A stretch of DNA of 12,194 nt from Dehalococcoidales bacterium (GTDB lineage: Bacteria > Chloroflexota > Dehalococcoidia > Dehalococcoidales > UBA2162), in assembly GCA_020343555.1 (NCBI GenBank), contig CP070800.1:1770822-1783015 (forward strand), read 5' to 3'. The notes under the pieces are model-generated. The model made no database searches. It was not told where the DNA came from and saw only the letters and a list, made by a program, of their open reading frames with translations. Each line of letters starts with the position of its first letter. Position 1 is the first letter of the stretch. Positions 7,865 to 12,194 of the stretch are shown piece by piece. The translations under genes were made by a program, and so were the position numbers.

Positions 7865-8007
7865 CAAATCCGGTTACTTCATTACCCGGTAGATAATGAA
7901 TGCCTTTCCAACAATACTGAAAGTTACGAATCCATAGAGTAATACTAACCTATCCTTTACTTTATCGTTATATATTTACGTAATGGTTATGTAAAAGAAG
8001 ATGAATT

Positions 8008-8430
8008 ATGAAACTTAAATTGTTGTCTTTGATGCTGATTATCGCACTGATTCTTACCCTACCCTCCTGCATTGTTACTTCAAGAGAAACTCACGTTAGT
8101 ATTTCATGTGATCAATTCAGAGATAATCCTACAGGTAGCAGAAATGAATTTACTATCAAGGTTGGCGATAAGGTTTACGCGGAGTTATGCTCAAATCCTA
8201 CAACCGGATTCAAATGGTCGTATGAAATGAGCGGCGATCCTTCGGTTAAAGAGGAAGATTACGACTTTATAGAATCTGAAAATGATCTTACCGGTTCTCC
8301 TAGTATCGAAAAATGGACGTTCGAAGGAGTCGAAAAAGGTACTGCACGAATCATGATGGAATACAGCCAACCATGGGACGGTGGTATCAAAAAGGAGTGG
8401 ATATATCAGATTACAATAACCGTGGAATAG
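8008..8430 (+). CDS. Chagasin-like cysteine-peptidase inhibitor lipoprotein (I42 family)
   Basis: A 140-residue protein with a lipoprotein signal (residues 1-20, 'LTLPSC', acylated C21) and an inhibitor I42/chagasin domain. The three inhibitory loops are recognisable: 'NPTTGFKW' (63-70), the 'GSPSIEKWTF' region (96-105, where the family often has GxxG...WxF), and 'SQPWDGG' (120-126, in the place of RPW). I42 proteins block papain-family cysteine peptidases, and bacterial copies are thought to protect against host or own peptidases. Loop 3 has Q instead of the common R, so target affinity may differ. The ATG at 8008 has AAGAAG (7995-8000) upstream; an overlapping ATG at 8001 is out of frame and short. 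It follows another lipoprotein gene after 143 bases; no promoter between them could be called. Confidence 0.85.
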   Translation: MKLKLLSLMLIIALILTLPSCIVTSRETHVSISCDQFRDNPTGSRNEFTIKVGDKVYAELCSNPTTGFKWSYEMSGDPSVKEEDYDFIESENDLTGSPSIEKWTFEGVEKGTARIMMEYSQPWDGGIKKEWIYQITITVE

Positions 8431-8455
8431 AATATCATGCATTGTAATGATATTC
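8430..8455 (+). other. Inverted repeat after the chagasin-like gene
   Basis: GAATATCA (8430-8437) and TGATATTC (8448-8455) form an 8-bp stem with a 10-base loop directly at the stop codon, in the gap between the convergent chagasin-like and SDR genes. It is AT-rich and has no U tract, so at best a weak terminator or an mRNA 3'-end stabiliser. Confidence 0.3.
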
Positions 8456-8516
8456 ATTGTAACGGGTAGATTGGCAGCAAAGAGTAAAGATCATACTAAA
8501 TCAGGAACGCTCTGTA

Positions 8517-9305
8517 TTATTCGAAAACATTTCTTTTTACAAAGGGTGCAAGAATAAATCGTTTTATCAATTTCGGTGTAGTCAGGTAGGAGATGATCAC
8601 TCCGTTCTTCCTGTTATTTAATACCTTTTTAGCAATCCATGGTGTTACTATCTCAACCCGTTCTGAAAGGATATTGAAGATACGTTTCACTCTTTCCCAG
8701 TCTTCAGGATGTCCTTCATATTGACGGGCAACAAGCTTGGTAGCTACCATACCGGGTCTAATACCACCTACAATTATTGGCGTGCCTTTTGTTTCCTTTG
8801 TCATAGACTTTGTAAGATAAGCCAGTGCCGATTTCGATGTTCCATAAAGCGCCATTCCTTTGATAATCCTGCCATCGCTTCCAAGTCCTTCCATGTTATA
8901 AATACTACCGAAATCCTGTCCGTTCATACCTTTCAGCGCGACTATCGAACCATATATCGCGCCAGAAACATTCGTATCTATAACGTCACTCACCAGTTCA
9001 GTAGGATAGTCGCTAATTTCAGTCTCGGCATGAGCGACACCGGCATTGTTTATCCATATATCAACTTTGCCGAATTGACCGACGGCAGCGTTCCATAACG
9101 CCTGAACCTGGTCGAGGTTGGTAACATCGCAAAGAACACTGAAAACGTGTTCTTTACCATATTTCTCCGTTAAACTCTTATAGGTGGTATCTAGTTTCTC
9201 AGCAGATCGGCCACTAACAACAACCGAGCATCCCTTTGACAGAAAAGATTCGGCAAGTCCGTACCCGATTCCGCTAGTGCTTCCGGTGATGACTACATTC
9301 TTCAT
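8517..9305 (-). CDS. Short-chain dehydrogenase/reductase, chlorophyll-b-reductase (NOL/NYC1)-like
   Basis: A 262-residue classical SDR. It has the NAD(P) loop 'TGSTSGIG' (7-14), an 'SGRS' (31-34) that suggests NADPH, 'INNAG' (85-89), and the catalytic pair in 'YGTSK' (Y154, K158). The stretch that normally carries the catalytic serine (NISS) reads 'YNMEGLGSDGR' (136-146). This N-M-D/E-G-x-G-S pattern and the C-terminal layout ('PGMVATKLV', 'FNILSE', 'TPWIAKKVL') are those I recall from plant chlorophyll b reductases NOL and NYC1. No chlorophyll b is expected here, so the substrate is unknown. The ATG at 9305 is chosen over an in-frame GTG at 9311 because the Rossmann strand begins right after it; neither has a strong SD. 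It lies 58 bases behind the heliorhodopsin gene on the same strand, so the two may share a transcript. Confidence 0.88.
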   Translation of the reverse strand: MKNVVITGSTSGIGYGLAESFLSKGCSVVVSGRSAEKLDTTYKSLTEKYGKEHVFSVLCDVTNLDQVQALWNAAVGQFGKVDIWINNAGVAHAETEISDYPTELVSDVIDTNVSGAIYGSIVALKGMNGQDFGSIYNMEGLGSDGRIIKGMALYGTSKSALAYLTKSMTKETKGTPIIVGGIRPGMVATKLVARQYEGHPEDWERVKRIFNILSERVEIVTPWIAKKVLNNRKNGVIISYLTTPKLIKRFILAPFVKRNVFE

Positions 9306-9363
9306 TATCACTACTCATTAGTACCAACCTTAGCATGATATTCGAAAATAAAAAGCATTCATT

Positions 9364-10131
9364 CTATGTTGTCATCAATACTGGGAAGAATACTTGCCAT
9401 GCTAACAAAGCTTTAGCCGTAAGACTTAGAATGATATACACTTTCTCACCATACAGGTAATCCCGCCATGGCCCAACCTGCTTGTATTGCAGTACCATGT
9501 TTACAGCGAAGCAGTTGAAGAACAGGAACAGTGAAACAATAATCCCGTAGACAAATCCAGGTGGAGATACCGTCACTCCCGGTGCTATCACATAGATAAC
9601 TATTGCTACCCACGGAATAATGCCGGCGAAGGTACCGAACAAGAAAGGAGTCCAGCTTGGTTTACCCGGCTTTTCATATTTCTCCTGCAGTGCCCCGAAA
9701 AGAATCATGGTCGCGTTGATGCCAAAGATAGCCAGCAGGGCGGCAATATCACTAATACCACATAGTTGAGATATCAACACAATCATGATCGATGAACTGA
9801 AGAAATACTCGATCCATCGGCCATAATTGCGACTCTCAAGTAGATTTCGTTTATACCAGGGAAAAACCATCGGTGATGCGATGATCAAAAGAGCGCCAGC
9901 TGAGATTGCTAGGAAAGCGAAAACTCCCCATCCGGTAGAAATATTGAACCAATCATAGAGTTCAGGAGTCGTTCCGGGAGCCCCACTCATGAAAGTGGCT
10001 GTAACCGGGAGCGCAAATTCATTGGTCATTAGTGCAATCATTGCCGCCTGTATTGCGAGGATCAAACCGACAGAAATATTCCAGACTCGTAGACGATTGA
10101 GCTTCTTTTCGATCGATTGTTCAATAGCCAT
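9364..10131 (-). CDS. Heliorhodopsin (HeR)
   Basis: A 255-residue seven-helix retinal protein of the heliorhodopsin family: light-absorbing, slow photocycle, no known ion pumping, N-terminus inside (opposite to type-1 rhodopsins). Helix 7 has the Schiff-base lysine K240 in 'LSLTAKALLAWQVF' (235-248), with S236 four residues before it as in HeR 48C12. Helix 3 has the counterion E108 in 'RWIEYFFSSSIMIVLI' (105-120). Further HeR signatures are 'FALPVTATFMSGAPGTT' (39-55), 'ALLAIFGINATMILFG' (131-146), 'GIIPWVAIVIYVIAPG' (170-185) and 'PGFVYGIIVSLFLFFN' (191-206). The basic N-terminus 'KKLNRLR' fits the inverted topology. Residues matching H23 and H80 of 48C12 are L25 and L81, and the protein has no histidine. 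The ATG at 10131 is fixed by GGGAGGAG 6 bases upstream; a TTG at 10149 would put that site inside the gene. No retinal-synthesis gene is nearby. Confidence 0.95.
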   Translation of the reverse strand: MAIEQSIEKKLNRLRVWNISVGLILAIQAAMIALMTNEFALPVTATFMSGAPGTTPELYDWFNISTGWGVFAFLAISAGALLIIASPMVFPWYKRNLLESRNYGRWIEYFFSSSIMIVLISQLCGISDIAALLAIFGINATMILFGALQEKYEKPGKPSWTPFLFGTFAGIIPWVAIVIYVIAPGVTVSPPGFVYGIIVSLFLFFNCFAVNMVLQYKQVGPWRDYLYGEKVYIILSLTAKALLAWQVFFPVLMTT

Positions 10132-10137
10132 GATTAT

Positions 10138-10145
10138 CTCCTCCC
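10138..10145 (-). promoter_or_regulatory. Shine-Dalgarno site that fixes the heliorhodopsin start
   Basis: GGGAGGAG, 6 bases upstream of the ATG at 10131. It argues against the longer in-frame reading from TTG at 10149, which would add six residues in front of 'MAIEQSIEKK'. Confidence 0.85.
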
Positions 10146-10164
10146 ACAAGAGAATCGTAATCTC

Positions 10165-10193
10165 AACTTATTCGATAGTGATAAAATTGTCAA
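10165..10193 (-). promoter_or_regulatory. Candidate promoter of the heliorhodopsin gene
   Basis: In the 180-base gap after metG, a perfect -35 TTGACA (10193-10188) has TAAGTT (10170-10165, 3 of 6 matches) at 17 bases. A second TTGACG (10267-10262) is followed by an AT-rich stretch with TTAATA at 17 bases. A weak -10 behind a perfect -35 may point to an activator or another sigma factor, or the gene may be read through from metG. Confidence 0.4.
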
Positions 10194-10311
10194 TACGTTT
10201 TATCGCTAGTTTTATCTCATCACCTCGCTTCTGGTTGCTATTAATATCTTTATTTTGATGTCGTCAAATTCTTACGCAAATTTTTCCGGCGATATCCATT
10301 GATAGTCAGGA

Positions 10312-11745
10312 TCACATTTTCGGGAATAATACAGGTGCTGATATTATTGGACAATTCGAAAGTATATCTGAAATTCTTTCACTCGTTTCAGGAAGAAAAG
10401 GTGACAAGATGTGCCGTATCCCTGATAGTATATCCAGCCATTCAGTAAGTTGGTTCTTGAGCTCCGCCAATTTTCCCTGTTTCAACAGTACCCAGGGTTT
10501 TTCCCGGTCGATATCTTGATTTATTTTCCTGATCTCTTCCCATATTATGTGAAGAGCTTTATCAAATGAATAACTCTGTATCAAGTCATGAATCGTTTTA
10601 GAATCAGATATGGTTGACAGTTCATCATATTGACCGTATCCTGCACGATTGCATAGATTTGTTATTCTGCTTATCAAATTACCTAATCCATTTGCCAGAT
10701 CATTGTTATACAAGGCTTCAATTTTTTCTGTTGTGAAATCCCAATCAGCAAACGGTGAAGCGTTACCCAGCAATGCATATCTCACTGCATCAGATCCGTA
10801 TCGTTCAATCAGAGTAACCGGGTCAATAGCATTTCCTTTTGACTTACTTATTTTCCGACCTTCTTCAGTCAAAAACCCATGAATGAAGATTTCATCAGGG
10901 ACGGGCAGACCTGCGGAAATCAATAGTGCCGGCCAATAAACCGCATGGAATTTCCACACGTTTTTCCCTATTACATGGATCTTCGTTGTCTCGCTATTCC
11001 AGAATGATTCCCACCTGTTAGAACTACCATACTCTAATCCAGAAAGATAATTGATGAGTGCATCTATCCAAACATAAATGATCTGTGTTGGATCGCCGGG
11101 AACCTGGATGCCCCAATCTCCCGAACGTTTAGACGACCTGGAAATACTGATGTCATGTAATCCTCCCAGAATGAAATTCAAAATTTCATTTTTCCGGTTT
11201 TCAGGATATATTCGAATTGTATCTGAGGAAATCAGCTCCTCAAGTTGCTCTTGATATGAAGACAAACGGAAGAAGTAATTCTCTTCTTCTACAATCACCG
11301 GCTTTGTGTCATGATCGGGGCAGACTCCATCTACTAAATCCCTCTCAAGATAGAAATCCTCACAACCTACACAATACAAACCGCTGTACGCTTTTGAAAA
11401 TATGTCTTCGGGCTTTAGTTGTGACCAGAAATGTTGCACTGCTTCTTTATGTCTCTTTTCTGTTGTACGGATAAATCCGTCATTAGATATCTTCAAGGCT
11501 TCGCACAGCTTCTGGTAATATGTCGAGTTTCGACTCACCAGTTCCTGGGTCTCGATTCCCTGAGTTCTAGCTGCCAACACATTTTTAAACGCGTTTTCGT
11601 CCGTTCCGGTTTGAAACCTGACGTCGTTGCCTGTCAATCTATAAAATCGTGCCATTACATCAGCCTGTACAAACTCGAGTGCATGTCCTATATGTGGTTT
11701 CGCATTTACGTATGGGATGGTCGTTGTAATATATACTTTATTCAT
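10312..11745 (-). CDS. metG: Methionyl-tRNA synthetase, short core form
   Basis: Charges tRNA-Met with methionine for initiation and elongation. The class-I signatures are 'PHIGHALEF' (HIGH at 18-21) and 'KISKSKGN' (KMSKS-type at 298-302). A zinc knuckle is present as CxxC...CxxH: C125, C128, C142 and H145. 'GKNVWKFHAVYWPALL' (260-275) and 'YVWIDALINYL' (224-234) are typical MetRS motifs. At 477 residues it ends with the anticodon-binding helical domain ('...PVLFPKM') and lacks the C-terminal tRNA-binding (EMAP/Trbp111-like) domain of the roughly 650-residue dimeric enzymes. ATG at 11745 with GAGGT at 11757-11753. It is preceded by a leader with a Met-rich peptide and a terminator (see 11777-11975), so expression is probably set by premature termination. 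Confidence 0.95.
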   Translation of the reverse strand: MNKVYITTTIPYVNAKPHIGHALEFVQADVMARFYRLTGNDVRFQTGTDENAFKNVLAARTQGIETQELVSRNSTYYQKLCEALKISNDGFIRTTEKRHKEAVQHFWSQLKPEDIFSKAYSGLYCVGCEDFYLERDLVDGVCPDHDTKPVIVEEENYFFRLSSYQEQLEELISSDTIRIYPENRKNEILNFILGGLHDISISRSSKRSGDWGIQVPGDPTQIIYVWIDALINYLSGLEYGSSNRWESFWNSETTKIHVIGKNVWKFHAVYWPALLISAGLPVPDEIFIHGFLTEEGRKISKSKGNAIDPVTLIERYGSDAVRYALLGNASPFADWDFTTEKIEALYNNDLANGLGNLISRITNLCNRAGYGQYDELSTISDSKTIHDLIQSYSFDKALHIIWEEIRKINQDIDREKPWVLLKQGKLAELKNQLTEWLDILSGIRHILSPFLPETSERISDILSNCPIISAPVLFPKM

Positions 11746-11776
11746 CTTTTTAACCTCATTTTATTAATTTATTCAT

Positions 11777-11813
11777 AAAACAAAAAGCCCATGAGCGCTA
11801 TACTCATGGGCTT
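11777..11813 (-). terminator. Intrinsic terminator (attenuator) in the metG leader
   Basis: AAGCCCATGAG (11813-11803) pairs perfectly over 11 bp with CTCATGGGCTT (11795-11785), with a 7-base loop, followed by TTTGTTTT (11784-11777). It sits upstream of the metG ribosome binding site, 32 bases before the ATG, so it would end transcription before the gene. Its 5' arm is shared with the competing antiterminator. Confidence 0.9.
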
Positions 11814-11880
11814 GGTTACGTACCACCAGTTGAAGAAACTACATGCGCATGCTCCCCGAACTGGCGAGACACCAAGCCCA
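11807..11880 (-). promoter_or_regulatory. Antiterminator hairpin of the metG leader
   Basis: TGGGCTTGGT (11880-11871) is a perfect 10-bp complement of ACCAAGCCCA (11816-11807). Inside it, CGCCAGTT (11866-11859) pairs with AACTGGTG (11831-11824) over 8 bp with one G-U. The internal loop is GTCT on one side and GTACGTA on the other. The outer 3' arm covers 7 bases of the terminator's 5' arm (11813-11807), so the two folds exclude each other. The 5' arm begins 3 bases after the Met triplet of the leader peptide, where a ribosome waiting for the first Met would just leave it free. Confidence 0.7.
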
Positions 11881-11937
11881 AGGCATCATCATAAGTGATG
11901 TTGCGTTCAGACGATATTGTGCAATCCAGTTCAGCAC
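11839..11937 (-). CDS. Met-rich leader peptide of metG (putative)
   Basis: A 32-codon reading frame starts with GTG (11937-11935), 7 bases after a strong Shine-Dalgarno GAGAGGAG (11952-11945), and ends with TAG (11841-11839). It begins VLNWIAQYRLNATSL, then Met-Met-Met at codons 16-18 (11892-11884) and PWAWC, and ends S-Met-Arg-Met at codons 30-32. Five internal Met codons in 32, upstream of a methionyl-tRNA synthetase and inside a terminator/antiterminator region, are what a ribosome-stalling leader peptide for Met-tRNA level would look like. The peptide itself probably has no further function. Not experimentally supported; a GTG start is assumed. Confidence 0.65.
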   Translation of the reverse strand: MLNWIAQYRLNATSLMMMPWAWCLASSGSMRM

Positions 11938-11981
11938 TATCTTACTCCTCTCATAAAAGAACAAGTAAATGATTCTGCTCT

Positions 11982-12010
11982 AAATTAAACCATTTCCATA
12001 ACGCTGTCAA
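11982..12010 (-). promoter_or_regulatory. Promoter of the metG leader
   Basis: Perfect -35 TTGACA (12010-12005) with TAATTT (11987-11982) at 17 bases; TTTAAT (15-base spacing) overlaps it and is a closer sequence match. Transcription from near 11975 would give a leader of about 230 bases holding the Met-rich peptide and attenuator. Confidence 0.55.
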
Positions 12011-12023
12011 GTATCAAGACAGC
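12003..12023. promoter_or_regulatory. Dyad overlapping the metG -35 box
   Basis: GCTGTC (12003-12008) and GACAGC (12018-12023) are 6-bp inverted arms around 9 bases, covering the -35 TTGACA. The position would suit a repressor operator, but a 6-bp dyad in AT-rich DNA can arise by chance. Confidence 0.3.
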
Positions 12024-12120
12024 ATATAATTTCGGTACTGTATAATTTTGAACCACATCGATACATTACTGTATTTCGAGAAATTACACACACCTCTTGA
12101 TTTGTGGAGTAGTTTAAGAA

Positions 12121-12194
12121 CTATATCAGACGGTTCGTATACAACTCTACCTCAGTAATGAGCCGAGTATGTTCGGATTCAGTGTGATCCGGCA
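12121..12194 (-). CDS. Possible 3' end of a further minus-strand gene (partial)
   Basis: From the right edge one frame runs 23 codons to a TAG (12123-12121): it reads PDHTESEHTRLITEVELYTN and then RLI. The composition is protein-like (helical, charged), unlike the other two frames, which close sooner. Too short to assign a family. The following 110 bases up to the metG promoter contain no clear terminator. Confidence 0.3.
   Translation of the reverse strand, partial: PDHTESEHTRLITEVELYTNRLI

Noticed and set aside
7873..7902. Inverted repeat TTCATTA/TAATGAA after the DUF2807 gene as terminator.
   Set aside because: AT-rich 7-bp stem with a 9-base loop and no U tract; not distinguishable from chance.
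10132..10149. TTG at 10149 as heliorhodopsin start.
   Set aside because: It would place the strong GGGAGGAG site inside the coding region; the ATG at 10131 is 6 bases behind that site.
11817..11832. TGGTGGTACGT in the metG leader looks like a T-box core (GGGUGGNACCG).
   Set aside because: It lies directly in front of the terminator with only a few bases between, on the 3' side of the antiterminator, whereas the T-box sequence belongs to the 5' side. No Stem I with AG-box, GNUG and a specifier loop could be drawn. The Met-rich frame with SD explains the leader better.
11785..11975. SAM or other methionine riboswitch in the metG leader.
   Set aside because: No SAM-I-type conserved stretches (CUUAUC-AGAG-GGUGGAGGGA) or SAM-II/III cores were found, and metG is not a usual SAM-riboswitch target.

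Overview
The window looks like chromosomal DNA of a moderate-GC, probably monoderm bacterium. A Chloroflexota (Dehalococcoidia or Anaerolineae-like) origin is my best guess. It rests on the HEAT-repeat protein, the stand-alone ADP-forming acyl-CoA synthetase alpha subunit, the PurF, TlyA and HypB types, two small lipoproteins, the heliorhodopsin, and TTG starts on three genes. The taxonomy is inference; there is no rRNA or other direct marker.

Layout. Positions 1-1485 (+) hold the 3' part of a HEAT-repeat protein, open at the left edge, followed 18 bases later by a GNAT acetyltransferase. Positions 1494-5992 (-) hold tlyA, an alpha/beta hydrolase one base behind it, purF with its own near-consensus promoter, and an orphan acyl-CoA synthetase (ADP-forming) alpha subunit. 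tlyA diverges from hypB (+, 6141-6809), which has its own TTGAAT-17-TATAAT promoter. Positions 7082-8430 (+) carry two secreted lipoproteins: a DUF2807 protein on a TPGP-repeat stalk and a chagasin-like (I42) cysteine-peptidase inhibitor. Positions 8517-11745 (-) carry metG, a heliorhodopsin and a short-chain dehydrogenase of the chlorophyll-b-reductase-like type. The right edge (12121-12194) may hold the last codons of another minus-strand gene.

Two things stand out. First, 9364-10131 encodes a clear heliorhodopsin: retinal lysine K240, counterion E108, inverted charge pattern and the HeR helix-3 to helix-7 signatures. It contains no histidine at all, and the two retinal-pocket histidines of the type protein 48C12 are leucines. 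It is followed by the SDR, so the pair may be a light-sensing or retinal-handling unit.

Second, the metG leader (about 11777-11975) has the parts of a ribosome-mediated attenuator. These are a strong SD, a 32-codon leader peptide with Met-Met-Met and Met-Arg-Met, a 10+8 bp antiterminator that begins just past the Met triplet, and a competing 11-bp intrinsic terminator with a U tract. It lacks the geometry of a T-box or the sequence of a SAM riboswitch, so it may be a methionine-starvation switch of leader-peptide type controlling a tRNA synthetase.

The other genes are mostly housekeeping (purine synthesis, rRNA methylation, nickel insertion, translation) with no obvious shared pathway. No transposase, CRISPR array, tRNA or rRNA was seen.
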